This document shows, piece after piece, positions 12,201 through 22,200 of a stretch of 64,000 nucleotides of DNA (within the stretch, counting starts at the first letter, position 1; every line of letters begins with the position of its first letter). The DNA is from Takashimella koratensis (lineage: Eukaryota; Basidiomycota; Tremellomycetes; Trichosporonales; Tetragoniomycetaceae). Both the position numbers and the translations under genes were made by a program. Below the pieces are notes generated by a model. The model was not told the DNA's origin. It was given only the letters and a program-made list of their open reading frames with translations, and ran no database searches. Where the stretch lies: assembly GCA_003116875.1 (NCBI GenBank), contig BCKT01000007.1, positions 484,365 through 548,364 of the forward strand. Direction: 5' to 3'.

Positions 12201-13244
12201 ACTCGTGGGAGCAGCATGGGCGGTTGTACATCCGTACCGAGCTTGCTGAATGCGGCGATCTTGCTCGATTCCTCCTCGCTCTCGGCGACTGCGGCGGTCT
12301 CGGTGAATCCCGAGTCTGGAAGACTCTCGTCGAGCTCTCTTCGGCCCTGTCTCACATCCACGCGTTGGGGTTCCTCCACCTCGACTTGAAACCTTCCAAT
12401 GTGCTCATCACGGCCACTGGCGCGCTCAAAATCGGGGATTTCGGAATGAGTATTGTACTACCCAACACGCCTAGTGAGAGTGGGGACTATTTCGGGTCCG
12501 CGGGTGGGTTGACGGTCGAGGGACAAGGTCAAGGGAGTGGAGGTGGGAGTTTGTCGCCGGCGTTGCCGCAGTCAGGACCAGATGGGAAATTTGTGTGGCA
12601 GAAGGAAGGGACAGTGCCGTCCCCGATCTTGGATAGGGAACATGAAGGGGATAGGGAGTATCTCTGTCCCGAGGCGCTGGAGGAGACGACACCCAGGACT
12701 CCAGCGGACGTGTTTAGGTGAGTTTGGTTCAGGTGTGAAACTCGTCGCTGACCTGCTCAGTCTCGGAATCCTGTTGCTCGAAGCGGCCCTCAACGTCGTG
12801 CTCCCGTCTAGTAAGTGCTGCCGGCGTGGTCGTATACGAGGCTATGGACTGACCATGGTAGATGGCGATGGATGGGTTAAACTTCGCAACGACGACTTCT
12901 CCGACCTTGTCGAACACTATGTCGTTCGCGACGTTGCCGTCTCCACCTCCACTCTCTCATCGATGACCGACGCCTCTCGCCCTTTGTTGACCGTCACAAC
13001 CGCCTCGGCAGTGAACACCCACGAGCCAGCGCCGGCTGCCGCGGCGGTGCTCTCGGAGTCACTCATGGATACGATCAAGGGGATGATGCGTGCTGATCCG
13101 GCGCAGAGGACGACGTTGGCGGAACTGAGCGAGGTGGGGGCTGTGAAGAAAGCAAAAAGGGCGATGGAGGGTGAGGAAGAGAGAAAGGCACGAGCGGCGT
13201 TGGTTGAGGAGGATGAAGAGTTCCTTGCTTGGCTCTTGGCTTAA
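9230..13244 (+). CDS. WEE1: Wee1-family CDK-inhibitory protein kinase
   Basis: Kinase that phosphorylates the inhibitory tyrosine of Cdk1 to delay mitosis. Exons 9230-9706, 9767-11606, 11645-12086, 12124-12717, 12761-12810 and 12862-13244 give 1261 residues. The first intron (60 nt, GTGAGT, CTAAC, TTGCAG) is a multiple of three without stops, so it can be mistaken for coding. The first 870 or so residues are Ser/Pro/Thr-rich and disordered, with many S/TP sites fitting CDK control. The kinase domain starts near residue 880: glycine loop VGSGEFSKVW, lysine in WAVKAGK, catalytic loop HLDLKPSN, IGDFG, and the Wee1 signature EGDREYLCPEAL followed by NGDGWVKLR. An unusually long Gly/Ser-rich insertion separates DFG from EGD. 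The start MTTTMCATP is the first ATG of the frame. Mik1 or Swe1 orthology cannot be separated from Wee1 here. Confidence 0.94.
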
Positions 13245-13461
13245 AGGAGAGGGTATGGACGATATGAGTACATGTGTCAAGAGTGCGGTCGAAAATGAAG
13301 GAAGGCAGTGGGCAGTACGACATGTAGTTGATACAAATGTTGTCAAGTATACGGCATGTCAATACAGATGCAGCAATAAAAACAAGGGGTCGGGCCTATC
13401 TCTTGCTTAGTCTCTCATCTTGTGAACACCTCGTTTCTCATTTCCTGATCACCACTGGTTC

Positions 13462-13900
13462 TCATTCTCCACAACAATGTACACCTTCCTCAAGGCATGC
13501 GTCGAACGCGATACAGGTGCAGCAAAAGATACTGAACAAAATCCCAGAGAGCAAGGGCTTGCTCCTTGCCCTGAAGCAAGTCGGCAGGGGTATATGGTGA
13601 GCTGGAGGCTCTGTTCGTGGGGGAGAGGCATGGTAGAGAGTGAGACGAAGACGGAAGAGAAGAGCAGAGACAGATGTGTGGAAAAGAGATGACATACTCT
13701 TCGAGTTCGTGCTCGAGTTCATGCTCGATCTGTTGTCGGCCACGAGTCGCATAGTGGGCTTGATAAGGGCTATGGAGTGTCAAGTGTCAGCGGAGGTAGG
13801 GAGGACCGTGAGAGTTGAGGGTTGGTACCATATGAGCGACAAGAACGACTAGAACAAAAAAAACGTACTTGTCTCCTTCTGCGTGACTGAGGCCGCTCAT
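13462..13900 (-). CDS. Small cysteine-tailed protein, CYSTM-like (dispersed family member)
   Basis: Three exons, 13900-13869, 13769-13698 and 13570-13462, give 70 residues; both introns are phase 2 (GTACGT and GTATGT donors). The N-terminal half is polar (MSGLSHAEGDNPYQAHYATR) with a short acidic HELEHELEE helix. The C-terminal half is hydrophobic and cysteine-rich: SKPLLSGILFSIFCCTCIAF, then DACLEEG and the end CCGE. The layout resembles fungal and plant CYSTM proteins, which sit at membranes, but I cannot claim family membership from memory. The same exon phases and a CCxCI...CC.GE tail are shared with the gene at 50481-50998. An alternative acceptor (13614 region) gives a different, cysteine-poor end, so the last exon choice rests on the family resemblance. 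Convergent with WEE1. Confidence 0.6.
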
Positions 13901-14716
13901 CGTTGTGTTGCCGCTCGAGGTTTAGCAAGGCTATAAAGTGTTGAACTCCCAGCTGTCATCCTAACACAGGCAAACTAGGAAAGTGCGGGTAATGTCAGAG
14001 CCAAAGGAAAAGATAGGAGAAAGACTTGGCACGGGTGAAGCTGAAACGAAGGGGAACAAAAGAGTGACTTCCCCCAGTCCAGGAAAGGGAGCTTCACTTT
14101 TCAGAGCTTTTGATACCGAATTGTGAAGAGGGCATGGCCTTTGAAGCGCTCGTGACGACTCGTACAATGCATGCGTTGGATTTCTTGCCTAGATCGAGCG
14201 TAGCTAATAACCTTGAATCTTTCTTGATATAAAACTTGATTACCATGTTTGCTTCTCTCCGCCCCTTTTCTCTTCCTGTACATCTCCCCTCTTCCTCCTG
14301 ATTCTTCACTCCCTTTCTTCCTCTGTTTTTGTTTGCTTTATCGTGTTTAAAAGTACTTCTTGGGCTTTCTCTGCCACATGCCACATGCCACATGCCACAA
14401 TGGGACCGACCCCTTGAGACAACCCTGCTCACAACCATTGATCGTGGCGGGTTAACAACGAAAAAAAAGAGAGTAAACAAGCCGCACAACGTTAAACGAA
14501 GACGAGACGAGACGAGATCGAGATATGGTCGAGATGAAATATGAACACGAGGCGAGAGCGAGGTAGAAAGACGGGAATGTGGTATCGCCGAAAAGACCAA
14601 GACCGAGGAAGAGAAAGAGATCCGCGAGGAAAGGGTATCGTAAACAGAACCGAGTCGGACGGAACAAGACTACTCCCCCAGTTCATTGCCACCCATCCTC
14701 CCATCACCTCCACCAT
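13901..14716. other. Gap between the small cysteine gene and the zinc-finger gene
   Basis: 816 bp containing the upstream region of the small minus-strand gene and the 3' flank of the zinc-finger gene. A short 7-bp tandem (GCCACAT, about four copies) lies at 14372-14400. No protein-coding or RNA gene is supported. Confidence 0.55.
14372..14400 (+). repeat. Short heptanucleotide tandem (GCCACAT)4
   Basis: Four near-perfect copies of a 7-bp unit, contained within the gap between genes. Confidence 0.85.
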
Positions 14717-16949
14717 TTACAACTCCATGTCCATCGCGTCTCCCCAGTCATCGTCCCTTTCCTCACTCGAGCTCTTGCCTCTCCTCTTCCCTCCCTGATT
14801 CTTCCCCGCGCCCTGGACCTGCCCAACTCCCCTAACCGCCCCTGCGCCCGCATTCGCCATGACCGTATTGTACGGGTGCAAGTTGAGCCCAGACTTGCCG
14901 CCGTGGGCATACGGGTTATTCCCTACTGCTGGCGCATAGCTCATTTCGTCCCCTCCACGCCGCCGACCTCCATCTAGCTCATCTTCATCCTCGTCCTCGT
15001 CGTCGGCGCCAGACCGGACCGAGCTGCGCGGGACCTCGGTTTGGATCTTGACACCGTTGGTGGAGACGGCACCGAACATGCCGCCGCCGATCATGGCTGC
15101 GCGCGTGGTGAGCGAAAGCGAGAGGGACGAAGCCGTCGCCCCGCCGGTGCCTGAGAGAGAGGCGCGGCCGGGTCCACCACGGTTCGGGATGGGGCTCGCA
15201 CCGAGCCCAGCAGGGCCAGCACCGCTACTGAACCCGCCGTTGGACTGGCCATTCGGTATCGAGCCCGAGTGGAAGTGCAGCCCCGCCATGTCGGGCAGCG
15301 AACCGATCGACTGCGGCGTTCCCGGCTGAGGGAACGAGCTTGCGATTGAGCTCGATCCGCGGCGCCCAGCGTCCACAATCCCCAAAGGAGAGACAGCAGC
15401 CGCAGCAAGCACGGGACCCTCGGACGATGTCGAGTCAGAACCTGGGGAGGATTTTCGTGGTTTCTGGTTGAGCAAAGAGGACGAGGACGAGACGAGGGAC
15501 GGGGCAATCTCGTTGTGAAGTGACCCAGGAGTAAGCGGGGCAATTGTCGAGCTCGGCGGGGAACGGAGCATGTCCATTGAGCCTGCCATGGAAGGGTCGA
15601 TCGCCCCAGCGGCACCGAGGCGGCGCATCTCGCCAGGTGAGAGGATCGCGGGCCACAGCGATTTGTCAGTCGGTAGTGATCGGCCCGTCGGGTCGAGGTG
15701 GGCAAGAATCGCCGCGGCCTGGGGTCAGCATTGTGAGAGGCTACAACTCACCTCGAGCATCTGGACCTGCTGGTGCTTGCTCATGCTGATCTGCGTCGGC
15801 TCGCGCCAGTGCGGGCTGTGCTCCCATCGGTGCTTGACGAGGCAGCTTGGGTGGCGGTACTCCTAATAAATGTTAGAACCTTCTCACTGCCACCAACCCA
15901 TGCTTACCTTTTTGCAGTTCTCGCACTTGAACACCATTCCCTTTCTCCGGCCCTTGACACCTCCGCTACCTTTACCCAGCGCCAACTTGTCCCAGTCCGT
16001 CGACGGTTTGATCTCCCCGTCGTCATCTGGATCAAGCTCGAGCTCTGCACTGCCGCTCCGCTCTCCGCTCGCACCGTCGTCATCCTCCTCTTCCTCCTCC
16101 TCGTACCCGCCGTCAAACTCCATGTCCAGCTCCATGTCGTCCCCGGTCGGAATCGCCGCAGCCGATGGTTTCCGCATGGCGCGGTGAATGTGGCTCGCGC
16201 CGTTGAACGCAGGCATCGACGCCGCGAGACCACCTGTGGCGACTGGGATACCAACCGATCCGTTGGGTGTGCGCTGGGGCTGCGATGGCCGTCGGTCGGT
16301 CTTTGCGAAATCGAACAGCTGCGGGGTAGGCGACAAGCCCATTCCTGGTCTACGAGCGGGGATAGGGGCGGCGCTGGTGAATGACGAAGCGTGGGTGGAG
16401 AGGCTTGGGCGGCTGCAAGGTGAGTCCTGGGAATGATTTTGCACTTACGCGTCCTTGGAAGTGCTCAAGCCAAGCGAGTCGCCCATTAGTCCCAGCTTCC
16501 CCCTGCCAAGTACGCCGGTGGTCGACGAGCTCATACGCCGGGCTTTCGGGCCCGAACCCGTTGAGCTGTTACCGTTGGTGTTTGTGCTGGTGCTGCCTGT
16601 GGCGTTGGCGGGCCGCGTGGCGGAGAGGACAGACTTTGCGGGGACCGACGAGGGGACGACCGGTTCTTCTGCCACTGAGCCCGCGAGCGATAACAGGTCT
16701 GGAGGGGTCAGTTGGGGTTCAGCGTTGCCGGGAAGGCGAAACGTAAAGGACAATGGACGTACCAAAAGCATGAGCGTGCATGTCGCCATCCTTTCCATGC
16801 TCGCAGGGAGGCAGGAAGCTCAGGTTGTTGTGTGCGTCAGCGCCCGAGGCAGCGTGTCCGTTACGGCCGGCGATCCCGATGCTCTGTGAGCCGGCCTTGG
16901 GCGAGAGGATGCCCGGGAGGTCGGACGGCTGCGGGTGTGATCAAGAGCA

Positions 16950-17010
<61 letters not shown>

Positions 17011-17386
17011 GAGAGAGACCGATAGACGCATCGGGAACAGTGAAGCAGGTGCAGATGAGCGCAGGCAAGTAGTTCGGCAGTTGGCGAGTTGACGGTGCAA
17101 GGCGTTGGTTGGTGAGGTCGGGTCAGGTTGGCAGAAAAAAAAAGGGTAGCCCGCGCGGAATGTTTTTTTTGGGAGGCAGGGGAACAAAAAGTCGCAGATA
17201 CGGGTCGAGGATAGGCGAAAAAGGGCAAGTCGGTTGGGGGAGATTGATGCAGAGGAAGACGGGTCAGCGGGATCGTTGCAACAATTGCGAGGCCGTAGCA
17301 ATGGGGAGAGACCACAAACATACCTCGAGCGCCGGGGTGTTTGCAGGCGGGGGAGACCGCCATTGTTGGAAAGCCGCCGAAGCCAT
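14717..17386 (-). CDS. C2H2 zinc-finger protein, uncharacterised
   Basis: Exons 17386-17324, 16928-16763, 16698-16449, 16412-15908, 15862-15752 and 15718-14717 give 698 residues in frame. The start MASAAFQQWRSPPP is followed by a first intron of about 395 nt that holds the 60-nt G tract (C on this strand). One classical finger, CENCKKEYRHPSCLVKH with the last histidine in HRWEH, is preceded by a strongly acidic stretch (EEEEEEDDD) and followed by a conserved-looking segment running through WREPTQISMSKHQQVQMLE into AAAILAHL. The finger spacing is C-X2-C-X12-H-X3-H. The rest is Ser/Gly/Pro-rich, with an acidic DDEDEDEDELDGG run and a KRRGK cluster near the C-terminus. A nuclear, DNA- or RNA-binding regulator is inferred; no specific orthologue is recognised. 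Confidence 0.8.
16950..17009 (+). repeat. Poly-G homopolymer, 60 nt
   Basis: Sixty consecutive G on the + strand (poly-C in the transcript), inside intron 1 of the zinc-finger gene, followed by GAGAGAGAG. The acceptor CAG lies only about 20 nt beyond it in the transcript. Such a run is extreme; its length may be an assembly estimate. Confidence 0.95.
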
Positions 17387-19299
17387 GTTATGGGCGCGTA
17401 AGGTGTCGGGGAAGAGCGAAGCCTGTGTGTTCGAGGTTGCGTTGAGGCAGGATCAAGGAATCTCACTAAGGCTGAAGAGACCAGAGGGAGAGACGAGACG
17501 AAGAGACGAGACGACGCAGACCACGACGACGAGACGACGAGCGAGCAGCGAAAAAAGGAGGCAGCAAGCTCCGGCGCTAAGAGCTGTGGTAGACCCGGAC
17601 GCTGATGAAGAATGCTCCGATGGGCAAGGCGGTGGGCTGAGGCGGTGAGGTGGGCGGGGGGCCGGGCTGGGTAGGGGCAGGGCGTGAGGCTCGAAATCGT
17701 CGATGGCGACGAGGTGGGAGGGTGAGTGGTGACTGTGAGTGGTGAGTAGTGATCCGGTGGGTGGATGGGACAAAGCAGGAGCAAAGTATCCCGGTGAAGA
17801 GTGAGGAGTGATGCGAGATGTTTGATTAGAAAGCACGACACGGGGCAATTACAAAATGCACGAGGCGGCGCTAATGCCCATTACGAACGGCATGACCAAT
17901 CGTAATTTCCCTCACAGCACTGCAACGGCTACCGCCGTGTCGAAAAAAAAAAAAAAAGAAAAAAGTGGGAAAGGCTGAAGATCACCCTGGACCGGCTCAG
18001 TGGTCCTGCCGTCCGCGCTCTGCGCTCCCCCTTTCCCCCTCTCCCCTCTCCCCCTCGCCGTTTGCTATCTCTACGGCACCCAGTCACCCGGTCTCCCAGT
18101 CGTCCACACACTCCCACACTCCTCCCCTGGGCTTACCCGCTCTCCGACTTTTTTTTTTCTCCTGCGTTTTTCGGCAATACCCTGGAATCCCCCGACGACG
18201 GCTCCCCCTCCTCTGCCCTTTACCCGCATGACCCCAGCCATAAATACCCCTCCCCTACGCCGAGACCTGCCCCTTGCTGGCTTTTGCTTGCCCTCGCCCA
18301 TAGGCCCCGCGCGTTTAAGCATCGACGCAGAAAAGAAAAACGGTGGCACCCAGGGTTGAACGGTTGCCGTCGAGGCAGCCCTGGGTTTTCTACTCGATTG
18401 GGGTAACATGTCTCGCTGGGTAAGCCAATCAACCGGAGAAGGGTCGAGGGTCAGAGACACTTTTCCCCTCGGCTCGTATGCATCGTCGCGACCGCAGAAT
18501 CCCTGCTGGCGTAGGTGGCGGCGTTCGGGGTGATCGCCTTCCCTTGACTTGATCACGAGCTCGTCGCGACGACCCAAAATCGACACTCTGACTTTGGCGG
18601 GGCAAGTATGCACCGTTGGCCTGTTACCTGTCACCTGACAAGGCCGAAGCGGGTCTCACCCAATAAAGCGGCAGTCACCTGTCGATCTCTTTTCCCCGAA
18701 ACCGCAGCACCGCATGCTACCAGTGGGTGGGTTGTTTGCTGTTTTATCCTGGGGCTAGTGTCGGGTCGCTGGTCGTTGGTGGGACTGCTACCAGAGCCAA
18801 GATGCCAGGATTGAATAGACTTGATTTAGTGTCGATTAGTGATTAGTAGCAGGGTGGGCAGCAGGAACGAAATTTCTGGAAACAAGAAACCGCGAGACAT
18901 CGAATGTGAGAAGGAAACGGCGATGAGGGCGGGGTTGTTGGCAGGACGCAACTTTTGTGCAACGGCTTGAACCTGGCCATGCTGGGACAAGGATGGAGGG
19001 CAAGCAAAGTCCTGCCTCCTGCCTCCTGCCTCCTGCCTCCTGCCTCCTGCCTCCTGCCTCCTGCCTCCTGCCTCGGGTCCTGCCTCCGTCCTGCCTCGGC
19101 CTCCCTCGGGATGTGAGCCCGACACTGGCGATGCATCTGGTAAATGAGGGGAGGAAATAAATCAGAACCTTCTCCACTTTCCCACGGTCGTCCCGGCCTC
19201 TTTTCTCTTTCCTCCTTCAAGCTTCGAGTCAGCCGATCAACATCCTCTTCCCACCACATCGTCCTCACACGACCCAACTACTGACCCCACTGACATCGT
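17387..19299. other. Long gap between divergent zinc-finger and BYE1 genes
   Basis: 1.9 kb holding both upstream regions. It contains an A tract at 17943-17957, pyrimidine-rich DNA at 18020-18240 and a heptanucleotide repeat at 19011-19074. A 187-codon antisense open frame at 18071-18634 has no recognisable features and is not called. Confidence 0.5.
19011..19074 (+). repeat. (CCTGCCT)n heptanucleotide tandem, about nine copies
   Basis: Near-perfect 7-bp units, strand-asymmetric (C/T only plus one G per unit), followed to 19100 by degenerate copies. It lies about 225 bp upstream of the BYE1 start codon. Confidence 0.93.
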
Positions 19300-22200
19300 A
19301 TGGAAGGTACAGCGACCGCTCTCTCGTCCACTGTCGGACCAGTCGATCCGGACCCATCCGCGACCATGGTGGCTACCCGCTCTTCTTCCCGGATGCGACA
19401 CAAGTCGGCCCGTGCGATCGAGAGCGAGCAGACGGACCGACTCATTGCGCTCGCCACCCAGCGTCGGAAAGAAGAAGAGGCCGCTGCCGCTGCTGCTCGC
19501 GACGCATCGAAGGGTACACAAGAAGCAGCGGAAGGATCGGTGGAACCTGTGAGAGCGAAGAAGGCGGCCGCGAAGGGGAAAGGAAAGGGGAAGGGGAAGG
19601 AAAAGGCAGAGTACTGCTTGTGTAAGGAAGAGAAGGAAGGCGGGATGATCGAGTGTGAGGAATGTAAAGATTGGTAAGTAGTTGGGTATGGGGCACGGCT
19701 GGATGTGGATGGGAGAATGGGTCGGGTGGGTCGAGGCGCCGCGGGGCGGGGGAGGAGCACACAGAGATCCTTTCATACTAACCAGAGCTGACGCTGAATC
19801 TACAACAAAGGTTCCACTTTGACTGTGTGGGGTTAGACGAAGAGCAAGCCGAGCAATGTCGTGAGTGTCGAATAACTCTTATCTCTTATCATCCTCTTGC
19901 TTCCAATCTTACTCGCTGTGTCGCTTGCAACCAAGTCTACACTACGCTTCCAACCGCATCGACCTATCCCATCCAACCTACTCGTCTCCTCTCCATCTAT
20001 TGCCTTCACTCACTTCCTCCCAACCAACTCCTCTTATTCCTAATGACAGACACGCTGATTATTTCAGGCAAATACGTCTGCGCAAACTGCGAAACCCAGA
20101 CCGGACGTACCAGCACCTGTGAGTCAAAGTTGCGCTAGCGCCTCTCCTTCACCCTTCCTTGCCTTCACCCAACCCACTTGGCGCGCGGGGCATCACAGCA
20201 GGCGACGGTCGGCACCTGGTCTACATAGCTCACAGGCGGGCGGGCAAGCGAGTATATCACCTGTCCCCCTTCTATCCAAACGCATCTCACCACCGCCTGG
20301 TTTCTCGCCTTCACGCTATGCCCTTCTATAGTCCAGCCTATATACTCTATTAGCCCCCCTTATCCCTTCCTATGTCGTTCAGACGGTATGGGTCCATCTG
20401 TACATTTGCATCTCTTGCTACGCGGCAGTCTTGCAAATGCTCGAACAAAAACATTGGATGATCCCTGCTCTTGCAAACTTGCTGCTTTGCTTTGCTTTGC
20501 TCATTGGCTGCAACATTGCTGGGTGGTCGGTAACTACGACCCCTACCGAGCAGTGCTCCAGGGGTCGGGAATCCATCACTCGTCCCCGTCCCCCTCACCG
20601 TCTCCTATCCGATCACCCCTTCCTCTCCCAATCACCGCGTTCTACCACTCGCCTTGCCCTGGCATCTATGGGTCAACTATCGCGTGTGCTCCACATCGTG
20701 ATCGTAGCCTCCGCAACTACGACATTCTCGACCCCCGTCTCCAGTTATTTCACCTATCGAACATGTCTTCACCGCCCTGCGCCCTGCTGTCTTCCCCGCG
20801 CCCCTTCCCCGTCTCCTTTCGCCCTCGTCATTAACCGCCCCGTCATTCTGTTTTTCCGCTAACATCAATCCCACCCAGTCGCGAAACCCAAACCGCATCC
20901 CAAACCTCAACCCAAGCGCAAACCATCCAAAATCGTGAGTCGATCTCATCTGATCCCACCACCCATCCGCGCATATCATTGTTCCACAGGACGAGACGTG
21001 GCACTGACAATCCCAGACCAAGATTGAATCGGAGCCCGCTTCCGAGGACGAGCCGCCAAGTGCCACAGACAGCAACGACGACAGCCACGCTGATGCGGAC
21101 GCTAACGTTCCCTCTGACTCTGACGAAGATGCCTCTTCCTCTGCGTCAGTTCGGCGACGTCCTCGCCGTGCTCCACCACCCAAACGACCCCGGCTCTCAC
21201 CTGCACGGAGCTCCACCAGCAGCGGCGCCACATCGTCCCAGGCTCCCACTGTCCCAGTCCCACGTGGAGTCCGAACTGGTCCCAAGGCCGCGAGGACACA
21301 GAGCCCCGCCGAACTCCCCCCCGCACGGCAGTACGTTCTCGATAAGATGAAAGCTGTCGTCAAGGTGGTCTTTGGAGACAGGATGGAAGAAGGCGAGGTG
21401 GAGCCGTACGCAAGAGAGTTGGAGGCGAGCATGTTTGCTTCCTTCAAGGATGTGATCAATGGGAAGGAAATCGGTGGGACCCGGTACAAGTGAGTCAGAT
21501 TCCGAGTCTGTTCAACATGTGGAAGACGGTGGTCCATGAGCTGACCGCGGCCAGGGCCCAATTCAACCTTCTGAGCTCATCCTTGCCCAACCCAGAACTC
21601 CGACCCGACCTGCTCCTCTCCATCCTGACTCACACCCTGCCAGCCTCCCGCGTCGCCCTGCTCACATCTATCGACCTCGCATCGCATGAGCGTCGGGCAG
21701 AGATGGAGCGTGCCCGCCTGGCCAGCCTGCAACAGACCGTGAGGGGTAAGGAAGAGGTGGTTGGGGTCCGGATTGGGAGAGACGGGTTTGAGAGGGTAGA
21801 GGATGTGAGAGAGAAGGAGATGAGGTTGTTGGCGAGTGAAGAGGCGAGAGCGAGGGGCCGCAGGACGGGAGATGCAGGTGAAGGGGGTAAGGATGGGCAA
21901 AGAGAGGATGATGGAATTCAAGAGGAAGATGGGGAGAGTACGCTGGAAGAAGGGACGGGAACTCCGATAAGGTCCCCGCTCGTCGCTCAGTTCGGGGACC
22001 ACGGGACCCCCGCGACTCCATCGAGCTCTGGCGTGCCCGGTTCGCCTACAATGGTGAAACGCCCATCGATTCTTGGTCGACCGAGGCGGTCGACGACGCT
22101 CTCTATTGCGCCAGAGTCTGGGGCACCGGGGGTCGGACTGGGGATTGTCGAGTCAACGACTAGGGCAGGGACGGATCTGAGCTCCGCCTGGGGTGCGGCG

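Noticed and set aside
16712..17841. Open frames reading poly-Gly or poly-Pro across the G60 tract
   Set aside because: A homopolymer is open in every frame; the tract lies inside a well-supported intron.
18071..18634. 187-codon minus-strand frame in the gap upstream of BYE1
   Set aside because: Basic low-complexity sequence, lies in divergent promoter DNA, no recognisable features.
20677..21561. 294-codon minus-strand frame over BYE1 exons and the long intron
   Set aside because: It overlaps conserved plus-strand exons; no independent support.
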